Positions 1-9,959 of a stretch of 64,000 nt of DNA are shown piece after piece. Below the pieces are notes generated by a model, which saw only the letters and a program-made list of their open reading frames with translations, ran no database searches and was not told the DNA's origin. Within the stretch, counting starts at the first letter, position 1, and every line of letters starts with the position of its first letter. The stretch lies in NCBI RefSeq assembly GCF_000208865.1, contig NC_018395.1, forward strand, positions 5,008,839-5,072,838. The letters are read 5' to 3'. The position numbers were made by a program, and so were the translations under genes. The stretch is from Neospora caninum Liverpool. Its lineage: Eukaryota > Apicomplexa > Conoidasida > Eucoccidiorida > Sarcocystidae.

Positions 1-1542
1 GCTTGGGCAGCGTCGACCTTGAGCACACTCCGCAGGAAATCCGACTTTCTACATCTTAACCGAATAGTCTCTTTCCTCACGTTTCTTCCCTCAACCAGGA
101 ACTCACAGATACACAAGCTACATCTCTTCGCGCCTGCATCTGTGCTCAACCATACGAAAAGCGCAAGAGGCCGAGAAGTATCTGTCGATAAAAAAGTGTG
201 TACGGATGTTAGCAGCGAAGGTCTTCGGGGGGGGGGGGGGTGATGCTCCGGAGAAGTGTGCCTTATCGAATGAGAGAGGAAATGCCAAGAGGAAGAGAGT
301 CATGGAAAGAGGGGTAGCGAAGGGGTAACACTCGGCCGGGAAATCCAGCAGATCGAAAGGTTCTTGTGACGGCGCGAGAAATCACTCCTGGGTAGGTAAG
401 GCGCTCTCCAGTGGTGAGAGATGCCCCACTCAAAAAACCGCAAAACTGGAACTGTAAAAGCAACTACTCCTTCGAAAAGAGGCGAGGTTGCATTTTCTGA
501 ACAGCGGAGTGGACGCGAAGACGCTTCGCGCGGTCTTGCCCGTCCATCCGAGCATCAGACTGAATTTATGTGTAGTATGCACGCAAAGCCTGTTAGGTGC
601 GATTGTGAAGTAAGCAAAGGGCTGTCTTTACTGTTTAATTGTTGGAAAAACAGCAAGACCTGAAAGACTCCTGCCAGAGATGAGATCGTGTAAAGGAGGG
701 CTCCTCGCGCCTTGTCAATTGCCATTGTGTACATACAAATCATGTTGTCGTACAACTACATATACCTATATCTGTATATATCTATATATAGATGCATGTA
801 TTACGTATCTGTAACGATGTATGTATATTCGTAGGGTGTTCAGAAGAATCAACGTGAAGCGACTCAATCAAGTACGTGTGCATCTATATGCATGTACATT
901 TATCTACTGAGGAGGGAAGATAGAGGCAAGAATATTAAGAAGCAACACGGGAGCAAGCCGGAAGGAACGAAGAGGCCCCAGGAAACACCAGGCCTCCCGT
1001 GGAAATCAGTACAGAGCAGAATGAGGGTCAAAAGGTCGTGATGAGGGAAACATTCTCGCGCGTTCCTCAGAGCTACGCAGCCTTAAACCAAAAAAATGTT
1101 TGCTTTTCCGAGACAGCAGTTGAAAGCGAGAAAGCAAAAACTGACCGCTTACAAGTCGTCAGAAAACAAAAGCGCGAAGACAGTCCAAGACAAGCAGTGC
1201 AGGACGTGAGCGCGAGGTGCCGACAGCCCAGACGAACGAGAAAGAGAGAACGGAAACAGTCTCGGGTTCTTGCGTGCGCAATTAACAAATCGAGAGAGAT
1301 GCTCAGACAGGAGAGATCACACATCAGCGCCGAAAAGCGCGAGAGAAAAGAGACGAGAAGCGGATGACTCAAAGAGAGAAAACGCCCCCAGAGCTCCCGC
1401 GGAGAAGAGCCTCCGGAGGTCGGAAGGCTCTCCGTTCAGTCTCGAGCGAGTTGTTTTCTTACTCATTGTCCGGTACAAACCATTAATGCTAAAGGGACAG
1501 GAAGAGGAAACGGTAAGTTCAGACAGAAGATCCGCGTCTCTC
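1..1542. other. Non-coding stretch downstream of AP-1 sigma
   Basis: No reading frame here resembles a protein family. The overlapping frames at 1000-1500 are purine-biased and look like shadows. The part next to 1542 is probably the 3' UTR and downstream flank of the AP-1 sigma gene, which is read leftwards. A G14 run lies at 227-240. Short TA-rich tracts occur around 760-800. Confidence 0.6.
227..240. repeat. Poly-G run (14 G)
   Basis: An uninterrupted run of 14 G residues in intergenic DNA. It is prone to length error in sequencing and assembly. Confidence 0.9.
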
Positions 1543-3263
1543 TCAGGTGAGTTTCAGCCCGCCCTTCGAGTTGCTTTCTTCCATCAACGCATCTTGTGCA
1601 TTCATCACGCGCAGGACTGCCTTCTTGCTGGTTTCTTGCAATTCGCCGCCGCAAATGATCTCGTCCAAAAGATAGTATGCCTGATCCATCGAAAAACGAA
1701 AAACAGGTATATATATATATATATCCATACGTATGCATATAGGAGAGAGCGATACGTCTATGGACCCCCATTATGCATGGGTTTCCGTATAGATGCTTGT
1801 CGATGCTTCTCGCCATCTGTAGATCTGCGTACTCGCAGAGATAAGCGAGAAAGCGGGGGAAAAACAGCGTTTTCATCGTTATGTGATTCGCACAATCGAG
1901 GCCAAAGGACAACTCGCGAACGACCGACGAGCAAACCAGATACATATTTATTTGCATATACATATATATTTCTACAAAAAACATATGTGCATATATTGGT
2001 AAGAACACGTGCCGAGAAGCATGCCATGCGTATACGGAAAGCCGTGTGGTGAAACAGTGAAAGGGGGAGAGTGTAAAAAAGTTCATCGCTAAAAGGACAA
2101 GGCACGTAAAGGTTCCATCCTACGACGAAGGAACCCCGAAAACACCCCAGGCGACAGCGGCGCGCTGATTTGAGAGGAAAATTAAACAAGCGTGCAGACC
2201 TCGGCGACAACCTCTTTCCCCATCTGCTGATTTACCCCCATCCATGAACCACGTTTCCATATTTGCCCACCTCTACAGCAGCCAGCAGATAGACACACGT
2301 GGGTTGTGTGCAAAAACACATAAGCCCATGCACACATATATATACACACGCATGTTTGGTAGACACTATCCTACGCACATACAAGTATATATATATATAT
2401 ATATATATAGGTAGGTATTGGTGGCGGTGGAGTTGAGCCTATATAGATATGTGGAGAGTGCACTGTTTCGGAGAAGGGTGAGGGGCGCCAGGACGAAAAG
2501 ACGCGAGTACGAAAAGTTTCTTTTCTGGATACGTGCAGGCAGAGACGTCTCGACGCACCTTGTGGAAGTTGAAGATGAGATCGAGTTCACAGACGTTGCC
2601 GAAGTAGCGATCCAGGATTTCAACAAAGTGGTGAATCACCTCCAAAGTCAGCAGCGCGTTCTCATTGCTGTCGACGCACGCGATGAAGAAGAGACTCGCG
2701 TATCTGAGGCGGCATGGAAGAGAAGAGAAAGCTTTAGTGCGGAAATCCACAAGTCCCAAATAGAGCGAATTCCCGATCCGGACAGCGCGAATCGCTCGCC
2801 ACCAGTGGGCGTCAGGTCCACCTCGTATGCCAAGGGAAACTCACACCAAAATATACATAAATGTATACACGCAGGCATGTATATATATGTATATATATGT
2901 ATATGTATATATATATATGAATATGAATATGTGAAAAACAGGAAGCGACAGAAGTGCACATCTACGTGTGTATATGGAATGTCCTTATGACGAGGGAGTT
3001 GCGTACCGCTTGAATACGAGTTTGGTGTCGTCTCTCCACTCGACGACGTTGCATTGCTTTGCACTTCTTTGGAGAACTCTGGAGGCTGCCTCCCGGAGAA
3101 GTTCGCTTCTCTCTTTCATGGAAACGCCCGCAGAGAAGGCGCTCGTCGCCGGGGAGCCCTCGGCGGATCCGCATACACTCTGCGCAGGACATGCCGGCGG
3201 GAGGTACCACCTGGACAGCCGGACCTTCCCCTGTCGCGAAACCAAGAGAAGAAAGTGAATCAT
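1543..3263 (-). CDS. AP-1 clathrin adaptor complex, sigma subunit
   Basis: Three coding exons on the minus strand: 3263-3007, 2703-2559 and 1680-1543. They total 540 bases, giving 179 residues. Junctions are AAGCG|GTACGC to CTCAG|A and CACAAG|GTGCGT to ATCAG|GC. The start [13 protein letters not shown] matches the invariant N-terminus of small adaptin chains. [38 protein letters not shown] and [17 protein letters not shown] follow in the family order. The [10 protein letters not shown] ending favours AP-1 over AP-2. The small chain supports the AP-1 core that sorts cargo at the trans-Golgi and endosome, which in coccidia serves rhoptry and microneme trafficking (known of the complex). There is an in-frame insert of about 24 residues after RWY that standard sigma chains lack. 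The 878-base intron 2 carries a TA tract. The gene is head to head with the CX9C gene. Confidence 0.93.
2386..2409. repeat. (TA)n tract in AP-1 sigma intron 2
   Basis: A perfect alternating TA dinucleotide run inside the intron. It is typical of the many TA microsatellites in this window. Confidence 0.9.
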
Positions 3264-5028
3264 TTTCCCCGAGGAAGGAAACGCGCATGCAAAGAAACGC
3301 CGGACTCGAAAGATCGGGCGCGGCTCAGGACCGCAGTCGGTCGAGGGACAAAGACGAAGAAGGGCCAGAGCAGAGACTGCGCTTCGCAGGAGATGAAGAG
3401 GCTCTGAGTTACAAGAAAACAAGTCCCTTGCAGAGACAACGATGGGAGACACCGCACAAAGAGCTACAAAGGAACACGTCAATGTGTGTTCTTTTCCTGC
3501 AGAGCCCCAAGGACGGAGACTGGGCCAGCGCCGCACGCATAGATACGTACATATATACATATATATACATATATATATGGAAGTATACGTTATCTATAGA
3601 TGAATTCGCTTGAAGAGAGAACGTCTTGGTCACCAGAAGAAGAGACAGACCCGCAAAAACTTGGATCTTGCGCCAGCTTTGTTCCCTGGCGCATGCAGCA
3701 CAGCCTGCATGACTAGCGCCAATCACCCGCCCCAACAGGGAACCCCGGTGCTCATTGGGCTTGGCGAAGACTCGCGAGAGAGAATTGAGAAAAGCGACAA
3801 TGCGGAGAGGGACAGAGCGAGGAAAACAGCGCGTGGTCGGCTGCCGAGGCGATGCTCGAAAGCCTCAAACGCAGGCACCCGCAACAGAGACAAACCGGCG
3901 AGAAGAGAGAGAGAAGGGAAGGGGAGAAAAGGAGAGATCTGCGCCCTTCTGGCGACACGAAACGTCGCCCGAGAAACTGCCGGTACTGCAGATGGACACA
4001 GAACGGGAGGACACTCGGCGACAAGACACATCCAGGTGTATGCATGCGCCTTTTGTCAAGACAACCAAGTTCAGAATGCGGGGTCGTCCTCTCTCTGAGG
4101 ATGTGTGAAGGGGTGAAAGAGGCCTTGGACACGATGTAAGAAGTGTTTCGAGGCGCGCCGTGGCCTTGACTCCCCAGACTGAGGAAAAAAAAGGCGAGGG
4201 CCTCAGACGGTGCCGAGGAAAAGCCGGAAGAAAAGCGGAAAAAACCAGAAAAGAGCAGAGCCCCCGTCCCCAGGCAAAGGCCAAAGAGGCAACGACACAG
4301 TTGTGACAAGAAGGTCCGATTCTCTTAAACACAGCGGCGTTTTTCTCGGCGGCTCTTCCGCGTCAGAAAACGCAGCCAGAGCGAGCGACGATGATACACT
4401 CTACACACGCCGAGACGCTCTCGCAGCTGGCGAACAACGAACCGTATAGTTGTTCCTTTTTTTTCCACATGAAAAACGTGAGATGCGCACAGCCACGAAG
4501 CCTGTATGAAGGCGAGGAGCAGAGAAAGTCCACAGCGCTTGTGAAGAGAACGACACACGGGGCTCAGAAAGAACGGGCACGCGAGGAGTGGAAGACAGAC
4601 GGCGCGAGAAGCGGGAGGGGGGATGATTTTTTGAACGCAAATACACCGCATGCAGAGAGCGCTCATTTTTTACGCAAAAAGCGAGCAGGGCGTTCTTCTT
4701 TTGCTGGTCGGTCCACGCGTTTCTTCCGTTAAAAACTTTGCATATTCAAAAAAATCGGTCTTTCCAGTCCCTCTCCTCGCGGTGTGTGCCTGTTCCCTGA
4801 CTGTGACGCGAGGCCGCAGTTGAGCTCTCTCTTCTGTAGAGGTTCGTCTCTCATCTGTCTCTCAGGACGGGCATCTCTCTTGTGTCTCTCTCGATTCCGG
4901 GCGGGTCTCTCTTTCTCTCTCTACGCCTGTGGAAACCTTTTCCTCCTTTCCCCTGAGGAGACGGCGCCGAGTGCGTCACCGAGTCATCGCGTGGTCTCGT
5001 CTTCTGAGAATTGTCGAAAGGAACCAAG
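3264..5028. promoter_or_regulatory. Shared 5' region between AP-1 sigma and the CX9C gene
   Basis: The two start codons face away from each other across 1.77 kb, so this interval must hold both promoters and 5' UTRs. It is purine-rich on the plus strand from 3.6 to 4.6 kb and then pyrimidine-rich (ctctctct) just before 5029. No reading frame here looks coding. There is a TA-rich tract at about 3547-3580. Promoter function is inferred from position only. Confidence 0.5.
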
Positions 5029-5948
5029 ATGGCGGCGTCAACAGTCCCCATTTCTCAGTGGCCGTCGCTGCTGTACGCGCCACCGACTTCGCCTGCAAAG
5101 CCTGCAGTCGAAGCCCTCGCAGAAATGCAACTTGATGATCTCCACTACCCGAGACAAATGCTCCTCTGCAGAGGCGCGGGGTACTCCTTCGCCCAGTGCA
5201 ACCGCATGGCCCAGGTGAGGCACTTCTTCCCCTCTCTCTGTGTCTATCTTTTTCCGTCTCTCGTTTACTCACCACCAGTCTCTCAGCCTTTCTCTCAGCT
5301 TCACGTGATCCCTCGCGCGTCTCCGTGCCTCTCGCCCTCTCGATTCGCTCATCGCCTTCGTCGTTTTCCTTCCTTCCAGTCTCTCTGTACAAATCGGGCA
5401 CAACTTCGCACACAGTTGCGTATACATATCTATATATATCTCTATAATATCTGTGTATCTATCTATCCATATATATATATATATATTTGTCGATACGGTG
5501 TACGTGCAGCTGTGCAACTGGGAGGATCTGGAGACCGCTGTTTGTGGATGTAGTCAGTGGACCCCGGTGGACGTCGCGAGTTCACACAGAGTCGACAGGC
5601 GCACGGTGATCTTCGCATCTCAGTCCGTTCGAACTGGTGTCTGTCGACCTGTCTAGCTTTTTCCCTCGATATCTGTATGTCTCGATTGCTTTGTTTGTCG
5701 CTGCTCAGCCTGACGCGCGGGTAACCCCCGAAAACCCGGCAGAGCAGCTGATGCAGGAGGAAGCGTATGCGGCGATTTCTTGCCTGGCTCAGAGAGAGGG
5801 CGGCAAGGACGAGCAATGCAGATATTACATCGAGCGCATGTACAAACTCGCCAACAAGGAGAAGCCTCCCGAGTCCGGAATGCTGAGCAAGGCGGCCACC
5901 CTTGCGTGCAAACTCCTCGGCGTCCAACAAAAGAAAAACGACGCATAG
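5029..5948 (+). CDS. Small CX9C/CHCH-like protein, probably mitochondrial
   Basis: Two exons, 5029-5214 and 5709-5948, total 426 bases and 141 residues. The donor is GCCCAG|GTGAGG and the acceptor GCTCAG|CC, both in phase 0. The start was chosen at ATG 5029 (ccaagATGg). Cys47 and Cys57 are spaced CX9C. Cys87 and Cys99 are spaced CX11C, and Cys129 follows. Pairs of such cysteines flanking helices are the hallmark of twin-CXnC proteins imported into the mitochondrial intermembrane space, many of them respiratory-chain subunits or assembly factors (family knowledge). No signal peptide or membrane segment is present. The second pair deviates from CX9C, so membership in the CHCH fold is inferred. 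The exact protein is not recognised. Confidence 0.75.
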
Positions 5949-8714
5949 GAACCAACCCACCGAACGCAGAGACAGACGAGCCTACCTACTCACATGCAAA
6001 TGTGTCCATATGAAGTTCCACCACAGATATATATATGCCTGTAGAGGAAAGTTTGATTTCCTTCCAGGAATCGCTGTACGGGAGGCAAGAGCGGAAACGA
6101 AGGAGCGCCTCCCCCGCAACCAGGGGAAAGGTGGAGATGCGGTGACATGCATATACATGTATCAATATATATGCATATATGTATGTTATATATATGTATA
6201 TATATAGAAAATATATGTATACATCTGTCAGCGGAGAAGAGAGTTTTGGTGTTTTGAGGAGTTAGTTTGAGTGGGAGTTGTGGTGCACGACCCGGTGAAA
6301 AGAGTGTCTTGAAGCGCGTGCGCTGCGTCCAACTGCCTGCAAGATTCTGTTTTTTTGAAGTCGAGAGAAGAACCGCGCATTCGCTCTCGCACATTCCACG
6401 CAGCGAAAAAAGGAAGCGTGAGATAGAGGAAATCCAAGAGAACTGGAGAAGCGGGTTTCTGGGGACCTAGGATGTTGGGGGCGAAAGACCTCGGATTCTC
6501 AGCAGATACGAACCGGGAAGAATGAAGAAAAAAGGAACGATTTCCATGCCTGGCAACACGTGGAGCGTCTCGGTTTTCAGGTGTCTTCGCCTATCATCCG
6601 CAAGCGACATACAGATATGCGCGCGTAGAGGTCGATATTATACTTGAATCTATTCATAGAAGGAAACGTCTGACGAGTCATGCCACACGCGCTGTATTCC
6701 CTGCGGAGACGCCATGTGTCGAGCTTTATGGAACACTTCGATATACCTTGGAGTCGGGGAAGGCGGCAACGCACATGCTAAAGTAAAGGTGTTTCCCGGG
6801 CACTGTATCTATTCGCAAGTCGTAGATTTAGTTTTCATACAAACACACAGAAAGTCTTGGGAAAGGTGGACGTTTCCGCGACTGCGTGCTTAACGCAAAA
6901 CGGAGAAGCCTTCTGCTGTAGCCTGTCTGTGCACGACGCCAGAGGCTTCGAGCACATGCAACTCGACAAGCCGCTACTGGAAAGTTCCGCGGGCAAACAT
7001 CGACAGCGCTAGGGACGCGACTCCAGAAAACGAGGTTCAAGGAGCATAAATAATAGGCACGCGTTTGGATTTTTAAAAGAGCCAGGAAAGCCGTACTAAA
7101 AACAGGGAGGAGACAGCATATCTTCACGGAACGAGTGATCGAGTGAAATGTCAAAGAAGACACTGGACCGTCTACTCTCTACCGCTGTCATTGTCTATGG
7201 TTTTGGGGCCTATGAAATCATGGCGAGAATCGTGAAAGTATAGAGGGTATATTGTTGCCGAAGGGCAGTGCTTGAGAGGTCCTGCCAGGTGGTGAGCGTC
7301 CCAACGAATCTGGATCTTCGCAGGAGAAAACGCGTACGGAAATGGGAGTTCCGTCTTGCGTTCGCGCGCTACGAACAACTCGCGAATCGACGAAGCGCAG
7401 GAAAATGCGTGCCTCATTGAGTGATCGGCCGGTCTCACTGTTCCAGATTTGCGGTGTTCGCTCAGAGGATTTCCTACGTGTTTGCAGGTTTTAAGAAATT
7501 GCCGCCGGAACACCAGAACATGTCACGTGCCGCAAAAACCGAGCAGCTGCAGGGGGATAACTGGGCCACGCGGGCGGTGTTTCGGGGCACATCAGCGTAT
7601 CACACAGAACTGGGTGGTTGGATCCTTTGTAAGGGTTGATCCAGGTTCAACAAATCCGACAATACTCGGTAAAATCGGCAAAGCAGCTTCAATTCTGACA
7701 ACCCCCCAGCGCGGACACGGCATACCAACACAGTATATGCGGGTAGAGCAGACGCACTCGATTATTGCTGAGATGGCGATCTTGACCGGCCGTGTCTCTG
7801 CGAAAATCCCCTGCAGCCGCATCCCCAACCACATACCTTTTCCTGTTGATTCACGTTATTCACTCGGGACCTTTCATTTTTGACGAACACAGACTGCGAC
7901 TCGGACGCGCCTCTTGCGCTTGCGCTCGCGGCCACAAAAGAGAACACGGGAACTTTTCTGTGTACCCTCGCGTTTGGTCTCGGTCCTGGGGAAGCATCCG
8001 TCGCAAACGCACGCGAAAGCTCCACATCCTTTCGTTGCGAGATTCTTCCAAGAGAACGCCCCTTTGTGTCTCTTCCAGCCCTGTCGCTGCCCTCGCCCCG
8101 GCAGACCTCCAGGAGACGGAAGACATGGGTCCACAACCTCCACTTCTCTCCACAAAGTGTCAAGTCGGCAGGACTTTCCGTTCTTATGCCGCGCCGGATC
8201 GCCACTCTGGGCCTGTCTTCTGAGACGCCCACGTGTGGATGTTTGGGGGCTCTCCAGCACTCAGCACGTCTAACGGGAAAATCGGTGCTCGTCCACAAAA
8301 AGGCACATACACGCACATACGCGCTCCCACATTCGACTTTAGGTGCATTGTTTGCCGGAAGGCGAAAGCCAGGCAATGGCGAGTGCTCTTCTTGAGCGTC
8401 CTCGTCCGGGAGTCTCTCCGCCTGGGCTGTTGACATCTCATGACGCGCGTTTCTGGGCACCGATTTCGACCTTTTCACCTGGCAAGAAAAGCGTCTTTCC
8501 CGAACATCGGCCTGTTCTCTCAAAACGGATTGTCGCCGGTGCTCACGGGTCAAAAACGAATTCGCGATTTTGCTTCTCCCGTAACCGCTCCGCGCAGCTG
8601 GTCTCCACAGGCACCGATCGTCGAACGATCTCTCTATGACTGCACACGTCCACACATGTATGTGTAGACCTGTGGCCGTGTTGTACATTCGTCGTTTCGC
8701 GTCGTGGCGACGGC
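5949..8714. other. 2.8 kb between convergent genes, no recognised gene
   Basis: This stretch holds the 3' ends of the CX9C gene (read rightwards) and of the secretory membrane protein (read leftwards). It has TA/TG-rich sequence at 6150-6230. Several overlapping frames at 7400-8670 on both strands show no domain, signal peptide or consistent splice structure, and are taken as chance frames in GC-rich DNA. Confidence 0.5.
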
Positions 8715-9959
8715 TCATCGCCTCTTCTTCTTTGTAGACGTGTACACGCAGCCTCCAACGATGCATAGAGCGACGAGGCCGCCAACCACTCCGAGAGAAA
8801 TCGCTACAACGTTCTGCTCCGACGAGTCCTGTGGCGTGGCGACGCCTTGAGGAAGCACGGCAGGCGCTGCAAGCGTCGTGACTCCAGGAGTAACTTGCGG
8901 CAACACTCCAGCAGCCGGCGCCGCGACTGCAGCCCCCGGCGCCGCCGCCATGGGCGCGGCGGCGGCGCCCGGCATGATCCCTGGCGAGGTGGGCGTGGCA
9001 GGGGCAAACGGCCCCATTTGGTACTGGCTGACGCCGCCCAACAGAGTGTTGATTCCCGCGCCTGCGAGCATCGTTCCGATCCCCTTTACGCCTTCTTGAA
9101 CTTGCACCCACGACGCATGCGGTTGGACCGGGGCCTCGAACGGCGGCGCGCTCAGGAGAGAAGTCGCTGGGATCTGGACGGGAACATCCCCCGACGCGGC
9201 GCTCGCCGGGTGCGCGGAGGACGCCGATTGACCGGGCCACGCCTCGTTGTGGACGCCGAGTGCAGCTGCAGGGAGGGCCATGGCGGAGGGGGTTTGCCGA
9301 AGATGTGTGCGCACGCCCGGCGTCGAGGCGGAACGCCGCTCCGTCTTGGGGCTTTCGGGGGACAGAGGAAACCACGACTGTCGGTTTTTCTCTCCGCTTG
9401 CGCTGGCCGCAACGCCCAGAAAGGCGGCGCCGTCCTCAGCCGCGAGGACCGAGTCGCTCAAGGGCCCACGTCTACGTTGACCCTCGTCGGCGCGCGAGTC
9501 GCCTTCTTTCGGTTGCGGAAACAACGCGCTCAGAGCTCCCCCCAGGGGACCGTCGTCGCTGCCAAAGAAGGACAGAGTAGGCGGCTGCACGCCGACAGAG
9601 AGGGACGAGGAAGAGCTGCGCGCCTCCGCAAGCGCCCCTGCCACGACGGCAAAGCGTTGCGTCGCGGGGACATAGCCCTCGTTAGTCGGCTGGGAGGAAC
9701 GTGGAGAAGCCGTTAGGTGGGAAGTCGCGAAACAGGAGAGGACTACAAAGACAATGCAGGACCGCAGCGTTCGTTGAGAGGACAGGCAGAGAGCAAGCCG
9801 TGGCACACTACCCGCTTCAGGAGTAGAACCCGTAGAACCCGTGGTGGACGCAAAGGGAAACCTTCTTTGTGGATGCCAACCTCGTCTCGCCCGCCCGTTC
9901 CCCTCCACCGATCGCAGGGGCGTCGCCTCGCCAAAGCGCCGTCGCCTGCGCTTCTCCAT
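8715..9959 (-). CDS. Predicted secretory-pathway single-pass membrane protein, Ala/Pro-rich
   Basis: A single uninterrupted frame of 414 residues. The ATG at 9959 has A at -3. A basic N-terminus leads to a hydrophobic segment at about residues 66-79 (CIVFVVLSCFATS), which could act as a recessed signal peptide or signal anchor. The middle is low-complexity, with an Ala/Pro/Gly-rich stretch around 325-365. A clear membrane helix lies at about 384-406 with small-residue pairs (LGVVGGLVA). The protein ends KKKRR, so the last four residues KKRR fit a KKXX dilysine ER-retrieval pattern, although basic residues at the last two positions are not ideal. Recessed signal peptides plus one membrane helix are common among coccidian dense-granule proteins (known), but no specific GRA protein is recognised. 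Function is unknown. Confidence 0.7.
   Translation of the reverse strand: MEKRRRRRFGEATPLRSVEGNGRARRGWHPQRRFPFASTTGSTGSTPEAGSVPRLALCLSSQRTLRSCIVFVVLSCFATSHLTASPRSSQPTNEGYVPATQRFAVVAGALAEARSSSSSLSVGVQPPTLSFFGSDDGPLGGALSALFPQPKEGDSRADEGQRRRGPLSDSVLAAEDGAAFLGVAASASGEKNRQSWFPLSPESPKTERRSASTPGVRTHLRQTPSAMALPAAALGVHNEAWPGQSASSAHPASAASGDVPVQIPATSLLSAPPFEAPVQPHASWVQVQEGVKGIGTMLAGAGINTLLGGVSQYQMGPFAPATPTSPGIMPGAAAAPMAAAPGAAVAAPAAGVLPQVTPGVTTLAAPAVLPQGVATPQDSSEQNVVAISLGVVGGLVALCIVGGCVYTSTKKKRR

Noticed and set aside
7161..7790. Possible insertion of organellar DNA (nuclear mitochondrial fragment)
   Set aside because: No cytochrome b, cox or rRNA fragment could be recognised by reading. A search against the mitochondrial and plastid genomes would settle it.
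7762..9375. A 537-codon minus-strand open frame overlapping the secretory membrane protein
   Set aside because: It shares the strand but not the frame of the 414-residue protein, is Arg/Ser-rich without domains, and arises from the GC-rich third positions of that gene plus its 3' flank.
8847..9716. A 289-codon plus-strand frame opposite the membrane protein gene
   Set aside because: Antisense shadow of a GC-rich coding region. It is Arg-rich, with no family features or start context.
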